A DNA stretch of 64,000 bases from Rhizobium sp. Root1212 (GCF_001424985.1 NZ_LMDA01000028.1:76568-140567); one strand, 5' to 3'; counted from the stretch's first letter, positions 27,695 to 37,387 are shown. The notes: generated by a model not told the origin, from the sequence alone. Made by a program: numbers and translations.

Positions 27695-29017
27695 ATGGCA
27701 GGTGCCCTTAAAATCGGCATTGCGGGCTTGGGAACGGTTGGTGCCTCGCTCGTGCGGATTCTCCAGGAACGTCACAATTCCCTGGCCACGACCTGTGGGC
27801 GCGCCATCGAGATCACAGCCGTCACCGCCCGCGACCGCACCCGCAATCGCGGCGTCGATATCTCCGGCATCAGCTGGTTCGACGATGCCGTGACACTGGC
27901 CACTGAGGCCGATATCGACGTTTTCGTCGAACTGATGGGCGGTGCCGGCGATCCCGCCTATTCCGCTGTCAAGGCGGCGCTGTCGCGCGGCCTGCACGTG
28001 GTGACCGCCAACAAGGCGCTGCTTGCAGCCCACGGCATCGAGCTTGCCGGCCTGGCCGAATCCCACGGCGCTCTTTTGAACTATGAAGCGGCCGTCGCCG
28101 GCGGCATCCCGGTCATCAAGGCGCTCCGCGAATCCATGACCGGCAACACGATCTCGCGCGTCTACGGGATCATGAACGGCACCTGCAACTACATCCTGAC
28201 CAAAATGGAGAAGGAAGGCCTGTCCTTCGAGGCCTGCCTCAAGGAGGCCCAGCGCCTTGGCTATGCAGAAGCCGACCCGGCCTTCGACATCGAGGGCAAT
28301 GACACGGCCCACAAGCTGTCGATCCTGACCAGCCTTGCCTTTGGCACGGCGATCGCGGCGGACGATATCTATCTTGAGGGTATCACCAATATCTCTATCG
28401 ACGATATCCAGGCTGCCGCCGATCTCGGCTACCGCATCAAGCTGCTTGGCGTCGCCCAGCGCACCGAAAGCGGCATCGAGCAGCGTGTACACCCGACCAT
28501 GGTGCCGCTCGAATCGGTCATCGCGCAGGTCGATGGCGTCACCAACGCGGTGGCGATGGAATCCGATATTCTCGGTGAATTGTTGATGGTCGGCCCCGGC
28601 GCCGGCGGCAATGCCACGGCATCGGCCGTGCTCGGGGATATCGCCGATATTGCCAAGAGCCGTCCTGGCGCCCAGCATGTGCCGGCTTTCGGTCGCCCGG
28701 TCACGGCGCTGTTGCCCTACAAGCGCGCCCAGATCCAGAGCCATGAGGGCGGTTATTTCATTCGTCTCAAGGTCGTCGACCGCGCTGGCGTCTTTGCCAA
28801 TGTCGCGACCCACATGGCGGAAAACCGCATCTCGCTCGAATCGATCGTCCAGCATTCCAAGCATCACGTCGAAGCCGACGAGCCGCAGACGATCATCCTC
28901 GTCACCCATGCGACGACGGAAGATTCGGTGCGCAAGGCGGTGGCCTCGATCAAGGGCGAAGGTTATCTCGTCGGCGAACCGCAGGTGATCCGCATCGAGC
29001 GCCCGAAGGCCGGCTGA
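27695..29017 (+). CDS. hom: Homoserine dehydrogenase
   Basis: Reduces aspartate semialdehyde to homoserine for threonine and methionine synthesis. In the 440-residue product the NAD(P) loop is IAGLGTVGASLVRIL, the catalytic domain has NGTCNYILTKM and EADPAFDIEGNDTAHKL, and an ACT domain at about 350-430 (FIRLKVVDRAGVFANVATHM) should mediate threonine feedback. Typical length. Confidence 0.96.
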   Translation: MAGALKIGIAGLGTVGASLVRILQERHNSLATTCGRAIEITAVTARDRTRNRGVDISGISWFDDAVTLATEADIDVFVELMGGAGDPAYSAVKAALSRGLHVVTANKALLAAHGIELAGLAESHGALLNYEAAVAGGIPVIKALRESMTGNTISRVYGIMNGTCNYILTKMEKEGLSFEACLKEAQRLGYAEADPAFDIEGNDTAHKLSILTSLAFGTAIAADDIYLEGITNISIDDIQAAADLGYRIKLLGVAQRTESGIEQRVHPTMVPLESVIAQVDGVTNAVAMESDILGELLMVGPGAGGNATASAVLGDIADIAKSRPGAQHVPAFGRPVTALLPYKRAQIQSHEGGYFIRLKVVDRAGVFANVATHMAENRISLESIVQHSKHHVEADEPQTIILVTHATTEDSVRKAVASIKGEGYLVGEPQVIRIERPKAG

Positions 29018-29035
29018 TCGGCAGCTGATGACATG

Positions 29036-29076
29036 AAAGCGGCCCCGTCCGGCATCTTGCCCGGCGGGGCCGCTTT
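29036..29076 (+). terminator. Intrinsic terminator of hom
   Basis: Stem AAAGCGGCCCCG...CCGG pairing 29036-29052 with 29061-29076, one bulged T, followed by CGTTTG. Separates hom from recJ. Confidence 0.75.
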
Positions 29077-29133
29077 CGTTTGTCGAAGGCGCGGAAAACG
29101 GTTACCAACAAGCCCAGTTTCAAGGATGAACAC

Positions 29134-30936
29134 ATGAACGAACTGCCAGATCCGATTCAGCGCGCATTTTTAGGCGTCGAAAAATCGGTCGGCGGCCAGC
29201 GTTGGGTGTCGCGGCTCGATCAGGCCGGGCAGAACCGCGCCCTTGCCATCGCCCAGGTCCACGGGTTTTCCGATCTCTTGTCGCGGGTGCTCGCCGGCCG
29301 TGGTGTGACGCAGGAAAATGCGGTCGCCTTCCTCGATCCGACGATTCGTTCGCTGATGCCCGACCCCGATCTGCTGACGGATTGCGCCAAGGCGAGCGAC
29401 CGTCTCGTGCAGGCCGTCGCGCGCGGCGAGAAGGTCGCCATCTTCGGCGATTACGACGTCGATGGTGCGGCCTCCTCGGCGCTTCTCTACCGCTTCCTGC
29501 ACCATTTCGGCATCGATGCGACGATCTATATCCCGGACCGGATTTTCGAGGGCTACGGCCCAAATCCGACCGCGATCAGCCAACTGATCGACAACGGTGC
29601 GACGCTGATCGTCACCGTCGATTGCGGCTCGGTGAGCCACGAATCGCTCGCGGTGGCGCGCGATCGCGGCATCGATGTCGTCGTCATCGATCACCATCAG
29701 GTCGGCACCGATCTGCCGCCATGCCACGCGCTGGTCAATCCGAATCGGGAAGACGATCTTTCCGGGCAGGGGCATCTCTGCGCCGCCGGCGTCGTCTTCC
29801 TCGTCGTCGTCAACACGCTACGCCGTCTGCGTCAGGCGGGCGACCGCCGTGTCGCGGATTTCGATCCGCTGGCGCTGCTCGATCTCGTGGCGCTGGCAAC
29901 CGTCTGCGATGTCGTGCCGCTCAAGGGCCTGAACCGCGCCTATGTCGTCAAGGGCCTGATCGCCGCCCGGCATATGCAGAACCCCGGCCTTTCGGCGCTG
30001 TTGCGCAAAGCGGCCATTGGCGGGCCTGTTACGGCCTATCATTTCGGCTTCCTCGTCGGCCCCCGTATCAATGCCGGCGGGCGGATAGGCGATGCCGCGC
30101 TCGGAAGCCGGCTGTTGACGCTGGAGGATGCCGCCAAGGCCGAAGAGATCGCCAACCAGCTCGATATCCTCAACCGCGAACGCCAAGCGATGGAAGTCGC
30201 CATGCTGGCGGAAGCGGAAGCCGAGGCGCTGGCGGAATACGGAACGGGCGAGGGCGCTTCCGTCATCGTCACCGCCCGCGAAAACTGGCATCCCGGCGTT
30301 GTCGGGCTGCTCGCCTCCCGGCTGAAGGATCGCTTCCGCCGTCCCGCCTTTGCCATCGCCTTCGATCCGAACGGCAAGGGCACGGGCTCAGGCCGCTCGA
30401 TCAGCGGCTTCGATCTCGGCCGTATGGTGCGTGGTGCAGTGGAGGCCGGCCTGCTGGTGAAGGGCGGCGGCCATGCCATGGCGGCGGGCCTGACCGTCGA
30501 ACGCGCCAATCTCGGCCGCATCCGGCATTTCTTCGAAGAAAAGGCGGCCGCAACGGTCAGCGAACTCGTTTCCTCCGAAACGCTGAAGATCGACGGCGCA
30601 CTCGGCGCATCCGGCGCAACGCTGGACCTCGTCGATCAACTTGAGCAGGCCGGCCCCTATGGCGCCGGTCATCCGCAGCCGATCTTCGCGCTGCCGGCGC
30701 ATCGCGTGAGGGACGCGCGCCCGGTCGGCGTCAACCATATCCGCGTCACGCTCGAAGGGCAGGATGGCTCCCGCCTGGAAGCGATTGCTTTCCGCGCGCA
30801 GGAAACGGCGCTGGGCGACCTTCTCCTCTCCTCGCGCGGCACGTCGCTGCATGTCGCCGGCTGTCTTTCTGCCGATCACTGGCAGGGCGCACGCAAGGTT
30901 CAGTTCCGCATTCTGGATGCGGCGAAGGCGTTGTGA
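29134..30936 (+). CDS. recJ: Single-stranded-DNA exonuclease RecJ
   Basis: 5'-3' exonuclease in recombination and mismatch repair. The 600-residue product has DHH motifs I (F104-GDYDVDG) and III (D186-H-H), the DHHA1 part with GGGHAMAAGLT, and a C-terminal OB fold. ATG 29134 follows CAAGGA (29121-29126); the upstream ATG at 29080 would start inside hom's terminator region. In my recollection glpX lies between hom and recJ in many rhizobia; here it is absent. Confidence 0.94.
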   Translation: MNELPDPIQRAFLGVEKSVGGQRWVSRLDQAGQNRALAIAQVHGFSDLLSRVLAGRGVTQENAVAFLDPTIRSLMPDPDLLTDCAKASDRLVQAVARGEKVAIFGDYDVDGAASSALLYRFLHHFGIDATIYIPDRIFEGYGPNPTAISQLIDNGATLIVTVDCGSVSHESLAVARDRGIDVVVIDHHQVGTDLPPCHALVNPNREDDLSGQGHLCAAGVVFLVVVNTLRRLRQAGDRRVADFDPLALLDLVALATVCDVVPLKGLNRAYVVKGLIAARHMQNPGLSALLRKAAIGGPVTAYHFGFLVGPRINAGGRIGDAALGSRLLTLEDAAKAEEIANQLDILNRERQAMEVAMLAEAEAEALAEYGTGEGASVIVTARENWHPGVVGLLASRLKDRFRRPAFAIAFDPNGKGTGSGRSISGFDLGRMVRGAVEAGLLVKGGGHAMAAGLTVERANLGRIRHFFEEKAAATVSELVSSETLKIDGALGASGATLDLVDQLEQAGPYGAGHPQPIFALPAHRVRDARPVGVNHIRVTLEGQDGSRLEAIAFRAQETALGDLLLSSRGTSLHVAGCLSADHWQGARKVQFRILDAAKAL

Positions 30937-30967
30937 TGTCGGTGAAGGTTGCTTCGGTCAAGCAAAG

Positions 30968-31042
30968 TGGCACGCCCTAGGGGAGTCGAACCCCTCTTCC
31001 CAGAATGAAAATCTGGTGTCCTAACCGATAGACGAAGGGCGC
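30968..31042 (-). tRNA. tRNA-Glu (UUC), copy 1
   Basis: 75 bases with encoded CCA on the minus strand. Acceptor stem GCGCCCT/AGGGCGT; anticodon loop TTTTCAT between CCAGA and TCTGG gives UUC. Identical in sequence to the next two copies. Confidence 0.97.
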
Positions 31043-31192
31043 GTGCGGTGGGCGTCTTATAGTCAGCACGACTAACTCCCGCAAGCGCCAAAATGCGGAT
31101 TCGAAAGGTTTTTTTGAAGAAAATTCCGACGCGTCAGAACACGCAAAAGCGCTTGCCGAGAGAGATCGAATTGTCTGGGGGAGGAGAGACAG

Positions 31193-31267
31193 TGGCACGC
31201 CCTAGGGGAGTCGAACCCCTCTTCCCAGAATGAAAATCTGGTGTCCTAACCGATAGACGAAGGGCGC
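31193..31267 (-). tRNA. tRNA-Glu (UUC), copy 2
   Basis: Same 75-base sequence as copy 1. The spacer to copy 1 (150 bases) shares short segments with the spacer to copy 3, such as the GGGCGTCTTATAG-type stretch, as in a tandem duplication. Confidence 0.97.
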
Positions 31268-31436
31268 ACGCGCTGTATGGGCGCCTTATAGGCGGGCGAT
31301 TTCAGAACCGCAAGCGACAATTTTCGAATTCCGACGCTTTTTTGATGAAATGTGTGAACGCGTTGCGAGGCGGCAAAACGCGCAGCACAAAGGCTCAAGC
31401 GAGGGCAGTATCAGCATGTCGGGGGAAAGAAAACAG

Positions 31437-31511
31437 TGGCACGCCCTAGGGGAGTCGAACCCCTCTTCCCAGAATGAAAATCTGGTGTCCTAACCGATAG
31501 ACGAAGGGCGC
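31437..31511 (-). tRNA. tRNA-Glu (UUC), copy 3
   Basis: Third identical 75-base copy, 244 bases from copy 2. The flank (CACGCGCTGT..GGGCG..CTTATAG) repeats that of copy 2. Confidence 0.97.
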
Positions 31512-31644
31512 ACGCGCTGTGTGGGCGTCTTATAGTCACGCGATTTCAGAACCGCAAGCGGCAATTTTCATTTTTCTGTAAAAAATGCCGCGGACTTGTG
31601 GATGAAATTCGCGCCTCGGAAAGATGCACCAAAACAAGGTCTTG

Positions 31645-32889
31645 TCAGACCTTTCTCGTGCAGCCCCAGTTCCAGTCGCGTCGTTTACCGGTGTCGATGT
31701 GGACGGATTGGGTGTGGCAATAGGTGCCGATGCCGCCGCGGCCGGGGAGCGCGCGCAGATAGGAGGCAAGCTCCCATTTATCGACGCCCGGCACCTGGAT
31801 ATCGGCTGCTTCGCAGCTGATATGGCGCGAGCGCGGCGCGCCGCCGACGGAGGCATTGTGCGCCACGTCGCGATGCCCCGAGGTGACGATCACCTTCTGC
31901 CCGTAATGCTGCTCGACGTTTTTCAGGAGCCCCATCAGTTCGGGCTGGAAACAGCCGGTATCGACTTTCTCCGTCTGCAGCCAAAGGCCATTCGGCGCCA
32001 GCCGGGCAAGGCCGGGCAGGGCGGCCATTTCGATCGCCGGGCTTTCGTCGTCATGGCTCGGATCGTCGTCCTCCACGGTCGCGAACATCGAGATGGCGCG
32101 GTTGCTCGGCCAGGCCGTATAGCCAAGCGCAGCCACCTGATCCTGCGGAAGCCCCGAAGCGGCCTGCCGCCCCTTGCGCTTGGCGCTGAACAGCCCCGCA
32201 AGCGAAAGCGCCTCGGCCGCATCCGCCGGCTTATCGCTGCCGGCCGGTGCCGGCTGCGAGATGTGCTCGACGCCGGCGACTTCGTTTTCCGCCGCCGTTC
32301 CGGGAAGGGGGCCTGCGCTCGTCGCCTGATTCGGATTTCCATGGGGTGCGGCGCGCGACGCGCCTTCGCCCGGAAGCAGAACCTTCTTGGCTTCGCTACC
32401 TTCCACTGGCATCGGCTGCTGCTGGCCGGCATTGAACAGGCTGTTTGAGCTCGGGGTCACGCCTTGTCCCTCCGGCATCTGCTGGGCCGGGACGAGCGCG
32501 CGGGCAGGACGATTGGCAAAAATGCTGCTGGATGTGGCCTTCAGACCCGTACTTTGCAGCACCAGCGGGCCGGGTTCGGTATCCGCGACCGGCATCGCTG
32601 CCTGTGCCGGATAGCCGGCTTCCTGCTGCCCGGCGCCGAGCGCCACCACCTGCTGATCTTGCGAAGCTCCGGCAGTGGCAGCGACTTGGGGATTACCGCC
32701 TTCACCGTCGCCCTGCGCCGCTTCTTCGGCGGAAGTCTCGGGCTTGATTTTCGATGCACCTGTTGTCGAGACGCAGGCGCTCAGCACGGCAAGGGATGTG
32801 ACAAAAGCCACGCTGCTGCCGAGATGGCGCAGGCTGATACTGAATCCCTGAACTTGAAACACTGTCTGGTCCCCGCTTTGCGCCGGCAT
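31645..32889 (-). CDS. M15-type peptidase-like lipoprotein (YcbK/DUF882-like C-terminus)
   Basis: 414 residues. The N-terminus has a hydrophobic segment ending in lipobox AVLSAC (Cys about 39), followed by a long low-complexity region rich in Gln, Ala and Pro. The C-terminal 110 residues form the catalytic-like domain: VTSGHRDVAHNASVGGAPRS, SRHISCEAADIQVPG and HID supply the usual His/Asp/His zinc ligands of M15A/DUF882 proteins that act on peptidoglycan peptides. The exact start is uncertain (ATG 32889 or a GTG about 27 bases inside). Monocistronic. Confidence 0.82.
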   Translation of the reverse strand: MPAQSGDQTVFQVQGFSISLRHLGSSVAFVTSLAVLSACVSTTGASKIKPETSAEEAAQGDGEGGNPQVAATAGASQDQQVVALGAGQQEAGYPAQAAMPVADTEPGPLVLQSTGLKATSSSIFANRPARALVPAQQMPEGQGVTPSSNSLFNAGQQQPMPVEGSEAKKVLLPGEGASRAAPHGNPNQATSAGPLPGTAAENEVAGVEHISQPAPAGSDKPADAAEALSLAGLFSAKRKGRQAASGLPQDQVAALGYTAWPSNRAISMFATVEDDDPSHDDESPAIEMAALPGLARLAPNGLWLQTEKVDTGCFQPELMGLLKNVEQHYGQKVIVTSGHRDVAHNASVGGAPRSRHISCEAADIQVPGVDKWELASYLRALPGRGGIGTYCHTQSVHIDTGKRRDWNWGCTRKV

Positions 32890-32981
32890 GCCTGTCGGCC
32901 GGGCGGTACCGGCTCACGAAAAACCGGGCGCATTTGGCCGAACGATAGCGGGATATATCGCTCGGCCGCATTGTGCGGGGC

Positions 32982-33422
32982 TTACCAGACGCCGGTGTTT
33001 TCCATCGAAGCCCAGGGCTCCTTCGGCGCGAGGTTATCGCCCTTCTGCAGGATTTCGATGGAGATACCCTCCGGCGAGCGTACGAAAGCCATGTGGCCAT
33101 CGCGCGGCGGGCGGTTGATGGTCACGCCGTTGTCCATCAGCTTCTGGCAGGTCGCATAGATATCGTCGACCTCATAGGCGAGGTGACCGAAGTTGCGTCC
33201 GCCGGTATAGTCTTCCGTGTCCCAGTTGTAGGTGAGTTCCAGGCAGGGCGACAGCGCCTCTTTCGCATGGTCGAGATCGCCGGGTGCGGCGAGGAATACC
33301 AATGTGAAACGGCCCTTTTCGTTCTCGTAGCGACGGATTTCGGAAAGGCCGAAGATGTTGCAATAGAAATTGAGCGCGGCGTCCAGGTCTTTGACGCGGA
33401 CCATGGTGTGCAGATAACGCAT
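32982..33422 (-). CDS. gloA: Lactoylglutathione lyase (glyoxalase I)
   Basis: Detoxifies methylglyoxal as the glutathione adduct. 146 residues in two beta-alpha-beta-beta-beta modules: [20 protein letters not shown] starts module 1 and [19 protein letters not shown] module 2. Metal ligands His5, a Glu in ELTYNWD, His near residue 77 and Glu in ISIEIL are in place. I used the ATG at 33422; the frame is open 90 bases upstream. Confidence 0.92.
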   Translation of the reverse strand: MRYLHTMVRVKDLDAALNFYCNIFGLSEIRRYENEKGRFTLVFLAAPGDLDHAKEALSPCLELTYNWDTEDYTGGRNFGHLAYEVDDIYATCQKLMDNGVTINRPPRDGHMAFVRSPEGISIEILQKGDNLAPKEPWASMENTGVW

Positions 33423-33616
33423 TGTAATATCCTTGTTTTGGCGGGAGGCGGTTATATTTAGCGCGCCGACAGCCAGAGGCAAGCCTCGGCAACTATGGTG
33501 GATCGAAGGCAAAATTCACCGAAACCCTTGCAAAGATGCGCCGGGACGATGATATCTTGCTATCAAGAATCAGTTAACCGTATTGGTGTGACGCGTAATC
33601 GAGGGGCTGGCAGGGA

Positions 33617-34195
33617 ATGGCGGACAGGATTTCACCGAAAGGCATCATGCCGGGGGATGATTTTGGCGGCGATGCTCTTGACCTGATCGAGATTACCGGC
33701 GTCATCAAATGGTTTGATGTCGCCAAGGGTTTCGGCTTCATCATTCCCGACAACGGAATGCAGGACGTTCTCGTCCATGTGACCTGCCTGCGCCGCGACG
33801 GATACCAGACCGTTCTAGAAGGCGCGCGCGTCGTCGCCCTGATCCAGAAGCGCGATCGCGGCTATCAAGCCTTCCGCATTCTTTCCATGGATCAGTCGAC
33901 AGCCGTTCATCCCTCGCAGCTTCCGCCGGTGAAAACCCATGTGCAGGTCACGCCGACCAGCGGCCTGGAACGGGTTCTCGTCAAGTGGTTCAACCGCACC
34001 AAGGGTTTTGGCTTCCTGACGCGCGGTGACGGCACCGAGGACATCTTCATCCACATGGAAACGCTGCGCCGCTTCGGCCTGACGGAGCTTCGCCCCGGCC
34101 AGACCGTGCTCGTGCGCTTCGGCGATGGCGACAAGGGCTTGATGGCGGCGGAAATTCACCCGGACGTGCCGGCCCCCAGCGGACGCTCGCACTGA
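33617..34195 (+). CDS. Cold-shock protein with two CSD domains
   Basis: 192 residues with two cold-shock domains: VIKWFDVAKGFGFIIPDNG (about 29-47) and LVKWFNRTKGFGFLTRGDG (about 121-139). Each holds the RNP1 (KGFGF) and an RNP2-like DVLVH / DIFIH. The two are joined by about 30 polar residues. Double-domain forms are common in alphaproteobacteria and bind single-stranded RNA or DNA. The stop overlaps the start of the DUF192 gene (TGATG). Confidence 0.93.
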   Translation: MADRISPKGIMPGDDFGGDALDLIEITGVIKWFDVAKGFGFIIPDNGMQDVLVHVTCLRRDGYQTVLEGARVVALIQKRDRGYQAFRILSMDQSTAVHPSQLPPVKTHVQVTPTSGLERVLVKWFNRTKGFGFLTRGDGTEDIFIHMETLRRFGLTELRPGQTVLVRFGDGDKGLMAAEIHPDVPAPSGRSH

Positions 34196-34665
34196 TGCGT
34201 TCCGCGATCCAGATTCTGGGAAGCGCCCTCGTGGCGCTTTTTTTGTTGGTGCTGCCGGTCGCTGCCGCCGATGTCGGCTTCGATACTGCACCGCTGAGCG
34301 TCGTCACCGCCGATGGCAAAACCCACGATTTTACCGTCGAACTGGCACTCGATAGCGAGCAGCGGGCGCTCGGTCTCATGAACCGGCGCGACATGGCCGC
34401 CGATCACGGCATGCTGTTCGATTTCGGCCAGACGCGTCAGGTGCTGATGTGGATGAAGAATACCTATCTGCCGCTCGACATGCTGTTTATCCTCGCGGAC
34501 GGCAAGGTAGCGACAATCCGTGAAAACGCCGTGCCGCTCTCCGAGGCGATCATCGATTCACGTGTGCCGGTGGCTTTCGTGCTCGAAGTGAATGCCGGCA
34601 CGGTCAAGCGGCTCGGCCTCCATGAAGGCGACCGCGTGGTCGCAGAGCGGATCAAGGGCAAATAG
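34195..34665 (+). CDS. DUF192 exported protein
   Basis: 156 residues. A signal peptide (about 1-24, LVALFLLVLPVAAA) is followed by the DUF192 domain with LALDSEQRALGLMNRRDMA, HGMLFDF and MWMKNTYLPLDMLFI. The family role is unknown. It is translationally coupled to the cold-shock gene through a one-base stop/start overlap. Confidence 0.9.
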   Translation: MRSAIQILGSALVALFLLVLPVAAADVGFDTAPLSVVTADGKTHDFTVELALDSEQRALGLMNRRDMAADHGMLFDFGQTRQVLMWMKNTYLPLDMLFILADGKVATIRENAVPLSEAIIDSRVPVAFVLEVNAGTVKRLGLHEGDRVVAERIKGK

Positions 34666-34670
34666 CCGTT

Positions 34671-35009
34671 TCAGTTGCCACGCGGGGCAAACAGAATGAC
34701 CGCCGCCGCAACCAGCGCCAGTGCCGACCCCGCAATATCCCACCGATCCGGCTGCTGGCCTTCGACCAGCCATAGCCAGATCAGCGATGCGACGATATAA
34801 ATCCCGCCATAGGCCGCATAGGCCCGCCCCGCCACTTCGCTCGGCACGAGGGTCAGCAGATAGGCAAACGCAATAAGCGACACCGCGCCCGGCGCCAGCC
34901 AAAGGGCCGATTTGCCAAGCTTCAGCCACGCCCAGAAGGCGAAACATCCGGCGATCTCGCAGATCGCGGCGGCGGCAAAGATCAATCCGGTGGAGAAATA
35001 GACAGGCAT
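34671..35009 (-). CDS. YnfA/UPF0060 family small membrane protein
   Basis: 112 residues with four membrane helices, related to small multidrug resistance proteins. [19 protein letters not shown] and [17 protein letters not shown] are family signatures. Function is unproven. It converges on the DUF192 gene with a 5-base gap. Confidence 0.9.
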   Translation of the reverse strand: MPVYFSTGLIFAAAAICEIAGCFAFWAWLKLGKSALWLAPGAVSLIAFAYLLTLVPSEVAGRAYAAYGGIYIVASLIWLWLVEGQQPDRWDIAGSALALVAAAVILFAPRGN

Positions 35010-35227
35010 TCGGATTCGAAGAAATGTGGCGGGAAGGATTGCTCAGGAGACGTAGCAGCTTTCGACCATAAGCGGGAGTTCGCCGATGTCCAGCACATGG
35101 GATCGCTTTATCCGATTTTGCCGGGCGTTCTGGCTGGCTGAAGCCGCTTATCTACTGCCTTTTGTGAAATTGACCTTGGACTTGCTGGATGCATTGTTGG
35201 GGTGTGCACACGCAAAGGAAGATCGCC

Positions 35228-35815
35228 ATGCATACGTGGAAAGAGGAGCCGGCGCTTCCAGTGCCCGAAGATTGGGAGCGTGCCTAGGAAATCCATAAGG
35301 ACGCCGACGCCAATCTGCACAGCAGAATAAACGTATTTGCATCCACGCAAGCATTCCTTTTCGCCGGTTTCACCGCCGTCTTGGCACTCGACATTGGAGA
35401 ACCCATAAAAAGCCATTTGCTTCTTGTGGTTTTTGTTGCCGGAGCCATCTGCACTCTCGTTTTTGCCTATTCGCAGAACCGGATTTTGGCTGGCATCGAA
35501 CGTCTGAAGAATCGATATCTGCTCGAGCACGACAAAATTTAGAAAGATTACTATTGGGCGATGGAGCGGGCTCTCAACCCCGAATTCGAAAGCGGCGAAC
35601 CTGTCCAATACAGAGTTGCAAGGAGCGGTCCGTGGGCGTTTTTGCTGATCTGGTTGATCGTTTACGCTTGCAGTACGGACAACATTGTTGCGAGAGCGTT
35701 TGGTTGGTTGCCTAACGAGGAAATACAGCGCACGAGCACCGGTTGGCCGCATCCCGGATACGGTAGAACCTGCGGCGAAAATGTTTATGTGATTTCAGTT
35801 GCTGGAGAGAGGAAT
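35228..35815 (+). pseudogene. Membrane protein gene interrupted by two in-frame TAG codons
   Basis: One reading frame makes sense across 35228-35740 except for TAG at 35285-35287 (codon 20) and 35540-35542 (codon 105). Between and after them it reads as a coherent protein: a soluble start (MHTWKEEPALPVPEDWERA), two membrane segments (FASTQAFLFAGFTAVLALDI; LLLVVFVAGAICTLVFAYS), a coiled linker, KDYYWAMERALNPEFESG, and a third segment (WAFLLIWLIVYAC). Two nonsense mutations explain this best. The 3' limit is unclear because the frame runs into a tRNA gene. Bases 35010-35227 hold no gene that I can support. Confidence 0.65.
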
Positions 35816-35892
35816 TGGCGACCCCTGCAGGATTCGAACCTGCGACAACCTGCTTAGAAGGCAGGTGCTCTATCCAACTGAGCTAAGGGGCC
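35816..35892 (-). tRNA. tRNA-Arg (UCU)
   Basis: 77 bases with encoded CCA on the minus strand. Acceptor stem GGCCCCT/AGGGGTC; anticodon loop CTTCTAA between CCTGC and GCAGG gives UCU. Confidence 0.97.
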
Positions 35893-35934
35893 TTTAAGGG
35901 CAGGGCGGTGTGCCTTGCCGGATATTTTCTCGAC

Positions 35935-36240
35935 CTAGTGGGTCCAGGGCTGCATACGAGTGAAGCGGAAGTTGTCGCTGTAGGAGACATTCTTGCGGGT
36001 TGCCTCCTTCGGCGCGATCACCCGGTATTCGATGCCGTTGCGCTCGGCGTATGCGACGGCGAGTTCGGCCGATTCGAAAGTCAGTGAAAGCTGCTGGCGC
36101 GTATCGCGCGAGCTGGTGTAGCCCATCATCGGATCGATGGTCCGCGGCGTTTCCTGATCGAACTCAAGCACCCACAAATGCGTCTTGGCCTGTCCCGACT
36201 GCATGGCGGTCTTTGCCGGGCGATAGATTTTTGCGGACAT
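35935..36240 (-). CDS. Complex I accessory subunit, NDUFS4-like (ETC complex I subunit conserved region)
   Basis: 101 residues. MSAKIYRPAKTAMQSGQAKT, WVLEFDQETPRTIDPMMGYTSS and a conserved YSDNFRF near the C-terminus match the bacterial NDUFS4 (18 kDa) family, an accessory subunit of NADH dehydrogenase in alphaproteobacteria and mitochondria. It stands alone near tRNA genes, far from the nuo operon. The 240-base gap to the next gene carries no clear element. Confidence 0.9.
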   Translation of the reverse strand: MSAKIYRPAKTAMQSGQAKTHLWVLEFDQETPRTIDPMMGYTSSRDTRQQLSLTFESAELAVAYAERNGIEYRVIAPKEATRKNVSYSDNFRFTRMQPWTH

Positions 36241-36480
36241 ATAATGAACTCTTTCCAGCTTTCTTCCTTCGCCGGATCGCCGATCCGGTCGTCCCTCAAG
36301 CCTTAGCGCAGAACGAGTAAAAACAAAATGGCCTTGCTGCCGGTGACATCAGGATTTTCAGCCCTTTCCGAAAAGTTTTCGCTCTCATTCCACGCAGACG
36401 GAATGCTCTCCAACCGATAGAGAGGTTCGAACACGGAAAATTTGTTTGAACGACACCGCTGCTGCTGCTTAACTGCCGAT

Positions 36481-36786
36481 ATGAAAAACCTGATCCTCGC
36501 AATTGCCCTGCTTTCGCCAACCGCGGCCTTTGCCGCCAGTGCTTACGAGATTAACGCGCGCGATTACGATTGCGCCGGAATTCGCAAGGTGATCAGCCAG
36601 CACCATAAGGTGTTCCTCCGCACGGGCCTTGCCGGCCGCAGTTTTCGCGCCCCGCCGGCGCGCTGCGATCTCGGCGATATGTACACGACGGTTTCGGTGC
36701 GAGATGCCAAGGGCCAGCAATGCGTGCTGCAATATGCCTGCATCACCGATCCGTCTTCGTTCCGCAACTTCGATTTCGACCGGTAG
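36481..36786 (+). CDS. Secreted hypothetical protein with four cysteines, 101 aa
   Basis: A signal peptide (MKNLILAIALLSPTAAFA) is followed by an 83-residue mature part with Cys in YDCAG, ARCDL, QQCVL and YACIT, enough for two disulfides. The start has no strong ribosome site, but the signal peptide and codon use favour a real gene. Family not recognised. Confidence 0.65.
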   Translation: MKNLILAIALLSPTAAFAASAYEINARDYDCAGIRKVISQHHKVFLRTGLAGRSFRAPPARCDLGDMYTTVSVRDAKGQQCVLQYACITDPSSFRNFDFDR

Positions 36787-36884
36787 TAGAAAGCCAGCCT
36801 CAGTGCGGATTGCGCGGCCATTGCGAATGCGTACGCCCCATCGCTTCTAGGCGTAAGTTTCTCAATATAATCAGGAAAATCCGA

Positions 36885-36961
<77 letters not shown>

Positions 36962-37064
36962 TACCGTCGATGGCGGGGAGATACACGCTTCCTTCCTGGG
37001 TCGCAACCGATAAATTTTGTTCTGTGCCAGGCATGATGAGCCCTGTTGTGAACATCAGCGCGGC

Positions 37065-37196
37065 TCAGAGGACAAAATAGCCGATGACGGCGGCGACAGG
37101 AACCGGAACGCCGACGAGCCATATCAAAAGCTCCCGGATCATGAACTGGCGATAATCGGACTGGGCCGCTTCACGCTGAGATATCGGGTCCTGCAT
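37065..37196 (-). CDS. Possible 43-residue single-span membrane protein
   Basis: MQDPISQREAAQSDYRQFM leads to one hydrophobic helix (LLIWLVGVPVPVAAVIGYFVL). GGAG lies 7 bases before the ATG at 37196. Small size and lack of a known family keep confidence low. 37197-37568 otherwise holds a minus-strand terminator and the upstream region of the regulator. Confidence 0.4.
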   Translation of the reverse strand: MQDPISQREAAQSDYRQFMIRELLIWLVGVPVPVAAVIGYFVL

Positions 37197-37387
37197 ATCT
37201 GAACTCCGGATTTCGTTGCCGAATTTGCCGACATTCGGGGAAGGGACCCGTCGCAAGTCGCTGCGGGGCGACCGCCCGCAACCTGAAACGGCGCTTCCTT
37301 CGGTTGGCTTCCAAACGTCGAAGCGTGTTCTTCGTTCCCATGAATCTGTTACAGGGATGCGAATGTCGCGTTCAATCGGATTGCGGC

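Noticed and set aside
29018..29133. Missing glpX between hom and recJ
   Set aside because: I recall this order from other rhizobia but cannot verify it here, and the gap holds only a terminator.
30968..31511. Regularly spaced repeats resembling a CRISPR array
   Set aside because: The repeat is a complete tRNA-Glu gene and the spacers are 150-169 bases.
35086..35298. 70-codon frame upstream of the membrane-protein pseudogene
   Set aside because: No known motif and it overlaps the start of the coherent frame at 35228.
35228..35815. Amber stop codons recoded as an amino acid
   Set aside because: No suppressor tRNA or selenocysteine/pyrrolysine context; other genes use TAG as a normal stop. 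Pseudogene is simpler.
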